From: Cladophialophora immunda
Taxonomy: Eukaryota; Ascomycota; Eurotiomycetes; Chaetothyriales; Herpotrichiellaceae
Reading direction: 5' to 3'
NCBI RefSeq assembly: GCF_000835495.1
Contig: NW_015622541.1
Location: 3,224,001 to 3,288,000 of the forward strand
DNA length: 64,000 nucleotides
Each line of letters opens with the position of its first letter. Position 1 is the stretch's first letter. Of this stretch, positions 34,198-42,852 are shown one piece after another. The translations under genes were made by a program, and so were the position numbers. The notes under the pieces are model-generated. The model did no database searches and had not been told where the DNA came from. It worked only from the letters and a program-made list of their open reading frames with translations.

Positions 34198-34851
34198 TTA
34201 AACGCCGGTGTGAACCTCCAGAGCCCTGAGAATCGCTTTTCTTTCCAACAGCTTGCTTGCCCAGGCTGATAAATGGGGGAAATCAACTCCCAAGCTCGCA
34301 ATAAACGCTCCCGCCCAGCGGTACAACACAAATAGATAAGCATCGACGGCGGTAAATGAATTTCCCACTGCATAAGTCGTCCCAGATGCACGCATTTTGC
34401 TTTCTATCAATACAAAGCTCTGTTCGAGGTTCTTTATCGCCTTGTCTCGGATGGCAGAGTGTAGCTTCGGGTCATCGACGAGTCTTTCCGGCCGATAGAG
34501 TCCGCCATATGCTTGGCCATGTACCACTCCTCCAAGGTAATTGAGCCACTCATATACACGGATAGTGTCCAAAGTCGTTTGTCCAAGGAATTTCCGGTCA
34601 GGGGCCAGAGATGAGATGGCAGTTACGATCGCCGGAACCTCCGTGATAATCTCGTCGTTCATTTTCAAAACCGGCACTCGCTTTTTCGGATTGAGAGCCT
34701 TGAACTCGTCCGTGAACCGCTCGTCTTTAGCCATGTCAACTTCGGCCAGAACAAGTTGAAAGTCGAGCTCAGCCTCATTGAGCAAAATATGCGGCGCAAT
34801 AGAACATGCTTGGGGCGAATACCAAAGTGTTAACGAAGGTGCCGAAGCCAT
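34198..34851 (-). CDS. glutathione S-transferase
   Basis: Intronless, 217 residues. The thioredoxin-like N-terminal domain starts S-L-T-L-W-Y-S-P-Q-A-C-S-I-A-P-H, with Cys/Ser in the active-site turn as in bacterial beta-type and related fungal enzymes. N-P-K-K-R-V-P-V-L carries the cis-Pro, and the glutathione-contacting E is in I-I-T-E-V-P-A-I. The helical C-terminal domain has the N-capping motif S-F-T-A-V-D-A-Y-L-F. Cytosolic; conjugates or isomerises electrophiles, plausibly epoxides or quinones produced by the oxidative enzymes nearby. Divergent from the flavin reductase-like gene. Confidence 0.9.
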   Translation of the reverse strand: MASAPSLTLWYSPQACSIAPHILLNEAELDFQLVLAEVDMAKDERFTDEFKALNPKKRVPVLKMNDEIITEVPAIVTAISSLAPDRKFLGQTTLDTIRVYEWLNYLGGVVHGQAYGGLYRPERLVDDPKLHSAIRDKAIKNLEQSFVLIESKMRASGTTYAVGNSFTAVDAYLFVLYRWAGAFIASLGVDFPHLSAWASKLLERKAILRALEVHTGV

Positions 34852-35830
34852 TGTACTGATCCAGGAAAAGCTTATGAGTTACGAGACAACGGCGAATAAA
34901 AGTTTGTGTAAGGAGTTTGCAATCTTGCATGAACTTCGAGAATTTCGCGTATTTATGATTGAGCCATGAACCGCATGACGAAGGCACTTGTGGCAGTTCA
35001 TCGTCATGTAAGCATATCGCAAATGCAGGACTCACATGTCATGTGCAGGGCGCAGATGCCAGATCTCTCTTCCTATCGGCTCTTTTGACCCAGACTCCCT
35101 GGTGGACTTACTGCGTATTCGATTTCCAGTTTATCAAAGCCAAGGTCCTTTTCAATATGTCTAGAACCGCGTTGCTTCCAAAGTGTCCAATCGCAGTACT
35201 GCACGAAATAAACACCCTGCTTACCAAACGACTACCCTATTCGGTAATCTTCCCACTTTAGGGTCGGCTTCATATCCCGCTTTAGATGTTATTATCAACT
35301 TCTGAGATATTGTCGGTCAAGGTCTCCGCGGAGGGCAGTCTCACATACGTATCGTTGGCGGTAGTATATGGAGGGTCTTTTTCAATATGTCTACAACCAC
35401 GTTGCTCCCAAAGTCCCAAAGTGTCCAATCGCAGTACTGCACGAAATAAAACACCCTGCCCACCAAAAGACTGCCCCATTCGATATTTGCCGACTTTCGA
35501 GCCGGCTTTAGATATTATTGTCAACTTCTGAGATATTGTCGGTCAAGGTTTCCACGGAGGGCAATCTCACATGCATATCATTGGCGGTAGCATATGGTAC
35601 GCTTTGGTCCAGCTCCAGGCAGCGTCAGAGGCTCCCTTATCCACATCTACACCGCTACGTGTTCGTCATGGTAATTAAGACTGTGCCGAAGAGAGCATCT
35701 CCGAGTTGAAGAAGAAGAAGAGCACGCAAGTACAAATACGCCGCGAGATCCTTGGGAGGAGGATGAAATGTGCCCATCAACACCTCAATCAATCCATTTC
35801 TCTCAAATCGCACTGCCAGCGTGAAACACC
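34852..35830. other. upstream region of GST and flavin reductase, with tandem duplication
   Basis: No gene supported. It contains two diverged copies of an approximately 230-bp unit (35141-35370 and 35371-35597). Confidence 0.5.
35141..35597. repeat. imperfect tandem duplication, two ~230-bp units
   Basis: Copy 1 (35141-35370) and copy 2 (35371-35597) align along their length. They share exact blocks such as the stretch around GTCCAATCGCAGTACTGCAC and TTCTGAGATATTGTCGGTCA. Many differences are transitions, several at CpG (for example CCGCGG against CCACGG and TATCGTTGG against TATCATTGG). Copy 2 has a small internal CCCAAAGT duplication. Confidence 0.85.
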
Positions 35831-36487
35831 ATGGTTCACTCAACAATCCAACCCGCCATCTTCTACTGGGGCACGCCCGTTGTGCTGATAACCACACGAA
35901 ATCCTGATGGGACCTCGAACATTGGTCCCATGTCATCAGTATTCTGGCTCGGCAATCGCTGTATGCTCGGACTTGGGGCGTGTTCGCAAACTACAATCAA
36001 TCTGCTCCGCGAGGAAGAATGTGTGCTTAATCTGCCGTCAGACGACATGATCCCGCAGGTCAATGCATTGGCACGCACAACGGGCTCAAAGGAGATACCT
36101 AAGGTCAAAGTCATGCTCGGCTACCGTTACGACAAGGATAAATTCAAGACTAGCGGTCTGACACCAATGAAGTCTGAGCTTGTGCGTCCAGACAGAATCA
36201 AGGAGTGTCCCGTGCAGATGGAAGCCGAGCTGGCAGGGTACCACGAAATGATGAGCAGTCTCCCGGGAAAGGTAAAGGGATTCACCTTAGCGATCGAAGT
36301 TAAGGTGAAGAGGACGTACGTGGAAGAGAAATTGCGCTTGCCTGGGCATGAGAATCGCATCAATCCAGACGTCTGGCGCCCCATGATCATGAGCTTCCAG
36401 CATTTGTATGGGTTGTCGAACGGCGCGCGGGAGAAGTCCTCGTTGGCAGATATTGAGGAGGAATTGTACAGGTTGCCTGTTGATTAG
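35831..36487 (+). CDS. flavin reductase-like, FMN-binding split-barrel protein
   Basis: Intronless, 218 residues. The start I-F-Y-W-G-T-P-V-V-L-I-T-T, followed by G-T-S-N-I-G-P-M-S-S-V-F-W-L-G and I-N-L-L-R-E-E-E-C-V-L-N-L-P, is characteristic of the DIM6/NTAB flavin reductase family (FMN-binding split barrel). Such proteins either supply reduced FMN to a partner oxygenase or act as small flavin oxidoreductases. The A-R-T-T-G-S-K-E-I-P segment and later Y-H-E-M are typical of a fungal subfamily. It lies at the edge of the oxidative island with a tandem-duplicated promoter region upstream. Confidence 0.85.
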   Translation: MVHSTIQPAIFYWGTPVVLITTRNPDGTSNIGPMSSVFWLGNRCMLGLGACSQTTINLLREEECVLNLPSDDMIPQVNALARTTGSKEIPKVKVMLGYRYDKDKFKTSGLTPMKSELVRPDRIKECPVQMEAELAGYHEMMSSLPGKVKGFTLAIEVKVKRTYVEEKLRLPGHENRINPDVWRPMIMSFQHLYGLSNGAREKSSLADIEEELYRLPVD

Positions 36488-37200
36488 GACCTAGAGTATC
36501 TCATTCCACTTGAACAATAGAAGGTAGAAATGGAGCAAAACCCTGATTCACAAACCTTGATGAGAAGGAGTGTCTGACTTTTACGGGCCGCACGTGTTTG
36601 ACTGGTAAAATGCGAAAGCCGGCACAAGTTGCCATGTTGCTTAAGGAGCGCTCCGTGATGCTCAGCCAAAGGTTCAGTTAAAGCTCAGGTTAAAGCGGCC
36701 TTCGCTAACCCTCTAGGATCAACCCGTAAATGGTAATTAGGTTTTTCGTTCTCGAGTAATCTAGGTAGTATATCGACCCTCCTTGCGTTCGTTGCCGTGA
36801 GATTGGCGTTTCTTTGTGCTCTTGACATCGAGTGGAAGCGCGTTCGAGCCCGCGAACGAGGGGAGCAGTGGCCTGTCGACTCACGGCAATGACATGCGCG
36901 GAGTTGAGGCGTTCGAGGTGCTATTGCCAGCGATATACGGTCGAAGGCACCCATTCTTTCAAAGAGTCACCGGTTCCCTTCCTATTTTCGAACGGGACAA
37001 TACCTATTCCCTGGGATGCCTTTAGAATGAGGAGACCTCGGGATCATTCATGTGGAATGGAGCGATGATTGGCCGGACTCGAGGCGTGTTGGTTTGCGAT
37101 TTGCGGCCGTCAAAGGGATGGCGCGAAATCTTCAGCTGCCACTGCTGCTTTAAGGTCTCGGCACATCATCTGTCTCTGAGGTCGCGCCAGACAGAGAACC
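36488..37200. other. intergenic
   Basis: I see nothing supportable here. Confidence 0.4.
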
Positions 37201-37851
37201 CTATTCAAAGACATGACTATATCGGTCCTTGACACGGAAGATCGTGACCGCCAGCTTCATCAAGTTGTCATACACCAATATCTTAACCAGGAATCCTACA
37301 ACAACAACAGCCAAAAGCTTCATCGTCACGGCCAACGCTATGGCGTATGCCTGAAATGCTTGCTCTCGGAGCGGTGTCTCTCGCAGCAGCCAGCGGGGAC
37401 GATGAACGTAGACGTAGTATGTTGCGCAGGCGGTGAGCCCGTACATGAGACGGGCAGCGGTGGGCAGAGTCAAACTCCAGTAGAAGCACTGGAATAACAG
37501 AGACTCTTGCTTGCTGAGCTGCATCTGACAGGTGAAGGAAATCACCTGCCACAGCATGTAAAGGATAACAATCCCAACAACCGCCAGCATTGTAACAAAC
37601 GCTGTATCCCTCGGCGGTGTGGTATCGACATCAGTGAGGTTGTTTTTGGCATTGCTGTCGTGAGGGACTGAGTCTGGATCGAGGGACTTTCTGGCGCTTT
37701 CCTCGTGCTCCAACGTCCTGTGTCCGGACTGGCAATCTTCAGCAGCGAAAAGAGCCGTTTTTTCGTCGACAAATTCGAGAATGTGGAGAGGGAATTCGCT
37801 CAAGAGGGGCGTCGCAATAATACAAAGAAAGTATTTGATGACTGGCCGCAT
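37201..37851 (-). CDS. small integral membrane protein, unrecognised
   Basis: An ATG-initiated frame of 216 residues. A short hydrophobic N-terminus (Y-F-L-C-I-I-A-T-P-L-L) and an acidic loop with D-D-S-type residues are followed by three strong membrane segments: about residues 86-107 (M-L-A-V-V-G-I-V-I-L-Y-M-L-W), 122-146 and 168-195 (L-L-A-V-V-V-V-G-F-L-V-K-I-L-V-Y). The tail is basic. I do not recognise the family. The clear pattern of alternating hydrophobic and polar segments argues for a real gene, but an upstream exon could be missing. Confidence 0.55.
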   Translation of the reverse strand: MRPVIKYFLCIIATPLLSEFPLHILEFVDEKTALFAAEDCQSGHRTLEHEESARKSLDPDSVPHDSNAKNNLTDVDTTPPRDTAFVTMLAVVGIVILYMLWQVISFTCQMQLSKQESLLFQCFYWSLTLPTAARLMYGLTACATYYVYVHRPRWLLRETPLREQAFQAYAIALAVTMKLLAVVVVGFLVKILVYDNLMKLAVTIFRVKDRYSHVFE

Positions 37852-38886
37852 GTTTGCGGTCGTGAAGGTTGCTATTTCATCAAAGGGAAGAAGTTATGGC
37901 CCTCGACTTCCAAGGTTGCTGTTCTTTATAAGGCGCTTGTTAGTCGCTGGGCAGGGCCCGGCCGGCTTTTCAACGCGACTAAGAGGTGACAGCGCTTAAT
38001 ATGTATGGCTTGGCACAGCATCGCCTCCCAAGCAGAGCCTATTCTAATTTAGATGGCATGAGCTAGGAACTGCCACAGTCTACCCAAAGCTGTCCAAAAC
38101 ACAAGGCACGGCGCCTGATTGACTCGACTTCGGTTTGAAGCGCTGTGCTCCGGCCAGTCTCCTGGCCGGGTACACGAGCAGCTACTAGGCAGGTCCAGGA
38201 TCACGTCATGCTCCGTATACGACTTCTCAAATACAACTCTCTCCTTCTGGGAGACAACAAACAACAATCATGAATTCAAATGCTCGCAACTCTTCAGCAG
38301 TTGTGGATGCTGTTCTTCTTATTGTTTGCTAGATATCATGTCCTCTGTTCATTTAACCAAACTGGGGCTTCTCTATGTTTTGGTTAGACCTAATGTCGCC
38401 ATGGATTCTTTGCTTCAGCTCGAAACAGCCAGGAGCTGGCCTTCCGCTTGAATAGCGCTCACCACGGCTAGGCCGCGAGGCAGATTCGCCCTTAGCAACA
38501 GTCACTCGTATGGGCGACATCCAGGTTATACGCATCTGAATGTGTATCTATCTCTCTCATCGCAAGCGGAATCCTCCAGGTTATTGGGCCGACGCATTTG
38601 CCTGGCCTCGTCCTGCGCCGCAAAGTCCATAAAGGCCCCTTCGTCTCTGCCGCATTAGTGTTCTGAGTTGTCGCGCGGCTCTCATTATGTGTGCAGTGCC
38701 AGATGGTCTCTCGCAAATGACCTGCACAGCTTTAGTGCAGACCGGACGGTAGGCGGTACTGGAACGTATATAAGGAAGGTTCATTTGATTCCAGCCGTTA
38801 TATTCACCTGCTGTGAACTCCGAATCAATATCGCATACAATATAAATCTCATTTCTCACCGTCTGACATTACTCATCTTAAATACC
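37852..38886. promoter_or_regulatory. upstream region of a secreted protein gene
   Basis: No gene supported. A good TATA-box match, TATATAAGG, lies at 38767-38775, about 112 bp before the ATG of the secreted protein. That fits a strongly or conditionally expressed gene. Confidence 0.45.
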
Positions 38887-39812
38887 ATGCTGCGTTCCTC
38901 TCTTATTTCTCCAATATTTGTACTTCTATTTTTCGGCAAGAGTCTGGGATACGGAGGCCTTGCTGCGAACGCTGTGGGCGGCGGATCTTCCTTGCGGCGG
39001 AGACAATATGGTACCATGGGCCATGGGGCATATGGCATGTTTGAGGGAGTGGAATACAGGTGGCACCAGATCTATGATGGTATGTGGGTCGGAGTAGACC
39101 CGAGTGAATGGGACGACACCGTCCACACGCAGAACGACGCACCACCTCCATGGGTTGGACCTACAACGGAGCCTACCACCAGCACTTCTACTCTTAAGGA
39201 GCGAGATCTCGTCGCAAACATATGCAAAGCTGGCAACGCTTGTTTAACCGCCACTCAGAATGCGGCTTTTAACATCAGAACAGCTGCGACACAATTCTTT
39301 ACAAATCTTGCCCAAACGCAGCAAGCACAAGCGGTCCTGAATTTCTTGTCGAAACCAGTTATCCAAAAGGTCACCATCGGTTTGTCTCCCCCTCCGACAA
39401 CCCAATCCCAATCCAAAAGTCTCTTCTTTTAGTATGTGCTGATATTGGTATTACAGAGGGCGTTCTTAACGGTGCCATTTCCGGCCTAGTCGGGGGATTC
39501 GTTCAACAAGCCGCGGCCCCTAACGGCCCACCCACGCTGACGGCGGGAGTAAGCGAAACTTCCGTCTGCTCTACAGAGAAAGACGCGTTAGATGCCGTGA
39601 TTTCGCTGCTACAACAACAGGCCACTCAATTCGGGCAGATGAACTCGGCTTTGGATTCGATTGCCCAAGAGCTCAGTGCCATCAAGATATCCATCGGCAG
39701 CGCGGTCAACGGTCAGGAGTTCATAACTGTGACTGTGGCTACTATCGAATGTGGGGAAACTGTCAGTCCTACCGCTGCTGGTACTTGTGATATTGTGCTG
39801 AACACTTGCTGA
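38887..39812 (+). CDS. secreted orphan protein with dibasic processing site
   Basis: Two exons, 38887-39379 and 39457-39812, with a 77-bp intron; 282 residues. The N-terminus is a signal peptide (S-P-I-F-V-L-L-F-F-G). A tribasic R-R-R at 37-39 is a likely Kex2-type cleavage site. An aromatic- and Gly-rich segment follows (Q-Y-G-T-M-G-H-G-A-Y-G-M-F, then M-W-V-G-V-D-P), then a Pro/Thr linker, an Ala/Gln-rich helical region, a Gly-rich hydrophobic patch (G-A-I-S-G-L-V-G-G-F), and a C-terminal domain with cysteines ending N-T-C. The last exon frame is supported by its continuity to that Cys. I do not recognise a family; it may be a secreted effector or a processed peptide precursor. Confidence 0.7.
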
Positions 39813-40639
39813 GCCATTCTTCTGCAACAACGTTATCCGTTTTGCTAGAAATGATCTTTTGTGTTGAACTGAGCACGGTTGTGGATGTATGAGTGTATTT
39901 ATTGTTCTATCTGCTTGTTTCCCCCCCGGTTCAGAGAGTGCTTCCCATTTGTATGTACTGTTCGGTCCTCACAGGAAGTGGTGCTTGACTGTCTAAAACC
40001 AACTCGAAGGAAGTCTGGAACCCTGTCTGTAGCAGCAAGTGCCTCCTTTCGCCAGCATTTTGTCTCCCTGTAGATGTTCCGAAGTTTAGTCTTGTACGAA
40101 GTTATTTCTAGCCTAGTTCTCTTTCGCTCTCGAATGAGAGATTAGTTTACACCAGAACTCCCTGTTACCTTCGAATTTGAAGTATTCCATCAGACACCGG
40201 GGTAGCATATACCCACCATAAAGTAGTCCGAGCGCGATGGTACATCGAAGGGCTGAGGTATCTAGTAGTGCTCCATACTGTTCGAACGGCAGTGGAACAT
40301 AGAAGTGCTTCTACGCCTACATGCCTGTATCACAACTAGGGATGATTGCCGTGCAAACCACTCAGCGGCTCTCGCATGATTGTGCGTTGATTATATCCAT
40401 CAAAACGGGAGAATATGTTCTCTTGGTGAGGTGAATGCTCGCAAAAAGACTCTTGTCTCGACCAGTCCTGCCTTTGTGGGTATTCAATATATGCAATTAG
40501 ACTAAAGAATGCTTCTCGTGACCAGGTCGAGGAATTCAGGCTCGGGAGACGGCGTTCAAAGAAGAGACGAATGTACGTCGCCACTCGCACCGAATACTTC
40601 CATCAAGCTTCACGTCTTTTTTTTTCCATTGCATAGCTT
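39813..40639. other. intergenic, convergent
   Basis: No gene supported between the two secreted-protein genes. Confidence 0.4.
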
Positions 40640-41042
40640 TCACCCTTGGCCGCAAATCTGTCCATCACGTCAGTGAGTCGCTACTCTTCGAGGATAAGGA
40701 TCCGGGAAACGAGAATGTTCGTCGACTTACGGCTCCAAAGTCGCAGCCCTGGGATGTACAGCCCGTCACGAAGCACTGATCCGGCTCGTTCAGGTCACAG
40801 GTCTGCCCGATGATGCAGTCCACAGTGTCGGTGAAGCCGGCCCCGCCGGTCACTGGGTTCTGGAAGGGGAGGTCGACCTCGCAGGCGAATTCGCCGTCGC
40901 TCACGGACGGGCCGACGCAGGTGCCGACAAACGTCTCCCCCTGGCGGGCGGCGAGGGCTTGACGGCGTGCCGCTGGGGAGGCGGAGGCTGCTGCTGGGCC
41001 AAGGAGAAGGACCACAAGGCACAAGGCGGTTGGGACGTGCAT
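40640..41042 (-). CDS. small secreted protein with eight cysteines
   Basis: Two exons, 41042-40731 and 40657-40640, with a 73-bp intron (GTAAGT donor, CTGAC branch); 109 residues. The signal peptide spans about residues 1-20. Arg-Arg at 26-27 and A-A-R-Q at 31-34 suggest pro-peptide removal. The mature part has Cys at 42, 54, 76, 82, 90, 95, 100 and 106, an even number suited to four disulphides. Without the tiny second exon the last Cys would be lost and an 18-residue Ser-rich tail would replace it, so the splice is supported. Likely apoplastic or surface protein; effector-like, function unknown. Confidence 0.75.
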
Positions 41043-41867
41043 TTTGATATGGCTTAGGTTCGAAGATTCCGAGACCCTTTTGCGCGGATTTTTTCTGGAG
41101 CGAAGACTGCAGGCAACGGTTGTACGATCAAATGGCGGTCGTGACTGACGCTAAAGGCATTTATTTCCTGTGCGGCACCACGCTTATGAATAGGTAGGTG
41201 GATTGGGTCCGCTCTGAATAGATATCCCTCCCGACTGACGTTTTGCTACAGGGCCATTTTTGGTAATCAAATTTCTGGCCTGGACTGGCTTCGGACCTAT
41301 CGCACGGGGACTGCGGAGATGGTATGACGATATGACAAATCCCGATAAGCTGAGCTCGAACGACACATTGTGCACATTGAGGTGACGGATTGATCTCTTG
41401 AGTGAAACAGGACCCGTTGGAGCCCAAGGATTCCAGCCCCTTCCTTCTCTCTATCTATCTAGGAAGACGGTGACGGGCTTGCCTCGCCGTTCCATGCAAA
41501 ACCTCACAGCGGTGTTACGACAGCCCTAGCCTCACGTCAGCGAACCGGCATGGATTGCGAAGACCAGGTGGTCATCTCATCAACACCCCCGACTTGTGGG
41601 GTCGAACAATGCATGCATATCCCAAACCCTTGGCGACATAGTCATATTACTACTCGAAGGAATACGAGTATCACTTCCACTTGGGCCAACGACACGACGA
41701 CCTATCAATATGATCCATGACAAGTTTCTCAGAGTCTCCCTTCCATGACCGCTTTGGCCATCTTTGGAGGTGTTTCTTCGAGTGCACACACACAGCCAGC
41801 TCAGTCTCCCTCCTATCCCCGTTTTGTTTTCCCTTTTGACCGACAAATACAAAGAATATTCGCCGTC
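41043..41867. other. divergent intergenic region
   Basis: No gene supported between the cysteine-rich protein and the DUF3431 gene. An in-frame ATG at 41745 would extend the latter by 41 residues. Confidence 0.4.
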
Positions 41868-42785
41868 ATGTCCATGAATAGACGCCATGCACGCATTCTT
41901 CAGACCATCATTGGCGCCATCCTGCTCTCCCTGGGGGTTTGCTACTTGGTGACCGAACATTCAGCTCAAGCGAAAGCCCAATACGTGGGGGAAGAACCAG
42001 TTTCAGCTCCCGACGCGGACACTGCGCCCACCGTCGTCTTCGTGTGTACAAGCCGCGACGACACGTCCTGGATCGAAAGGGATTTCTCCTTCTTCCTCCC
42101 TCGATCTCGACGGATCGTCTATGTCGCCGACGACACGTCCGCGCCATTCCACCCGCCTCTCAACCACGGAAACGAGGCCATGTCCTACCTCACGTTCCTG
42201 ATCGACCACTACGAAGCTCTTCCCCCCGTCGCCGTCTTCCTTCACTGCCACCGCACGACTTATCACAACAACGTCCGCTTCGACAACCAGACGGCACCGC
42301 AAGTGCAACGCATGAACTACTCACACGTCCACAAGCACGGCTACGTCAATCTTCTCTGCGACGAAAACGGCTGGCCCAGCTCCAGCTGCGACGTCGCCCA
42401 CGGAGCGAGCTTCCCTCTCTCCAGATTCCGCGAGTCCGAAGCGGATTTCAGGCGGCTGGTGCCCTCTCGGGTCAAGAGATCATTCATTGCACAAATGAAC
42501 TACATCCTGAACAACGTGCTTCCGGACCAGAAGCTTCCGGCCGTCATTGGCGCTCCGCGAGGGGCACAATTTGCATTGGCGCGGGAAGCAGCGCGGCGTG
42601 TGCCGTTGGAAACGCTGCACTGGCTGAGGCAGTGGGTGATCGATTCTGCCGGGCACCTCGACGGCCATTTCGTGGGCCAGGTGCTGGAGAACCTGTGGCA
42701 CGTTATCTTCCTCGGCGCGGCGAATGGTGTTTTGTGTCCGTCGGAGGATATCTGTTACTGTGACCTGTACGGACTGTGCGATTGA
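41868..42785 (+). CDS. DUF3431 family type II membrane protein
   Basis: Intronless, 305 residues from the ATG at 41868. I chose this start because it places one clear membrane anchor (I-I-G-A-I-L-L-S-L-G-V-C-Y-L-V) near the N-terminus. The luminal domain has the DUF3431 hallmarks: H-G-N-E-A-M-S-Y-L-T-F-L-I-D-H-Y, V-A-V-F-L-H-C-H-R-T-T-Y-H-N-N, and G-Y-V-N-L-L-C. The tail has three Cys in P-S-E-D-I-C-Y-C-D-L. The family is thought to be glycosyltransferase-like, but the activity is not established. It ends 67 bp from the convergent FAD oxidoreductase gene. Confidence 0.87.
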   Translation: MSMNRRHARILQTIIGAILLSLGVCYLVTEHSAQAKAQYVGEEPVSAPDADTAPTVVFVCTSRDDTSWIERDFSFFLPRSRRIVYVADDTSAPFHPPLNHGNEAMSYLTFLIDHYEALPPVAVFLHCHRTTYHNNVRFDNQTAPQVQRMNYSHVHKHGYVNLLCDENGWPSSSCDVAHGASFPLSRFRESEADFRRLVPSRVKRSFIAQMNYILNNVLPDQKLPAVIGAPRGAQFALAREAARRVPLETLHWLRQWVIDSAGHLDGHFVGQVLENLWHVIFLGAANGVLCPSEDICYCDLYGLCD

Positions 42786-42852
42786 ATTGTGCGAATCACA
42801 GCGAGAGCAAGACAAGTTTGGTGCGGAATCCGGTATGACGCCCCGATATCCA

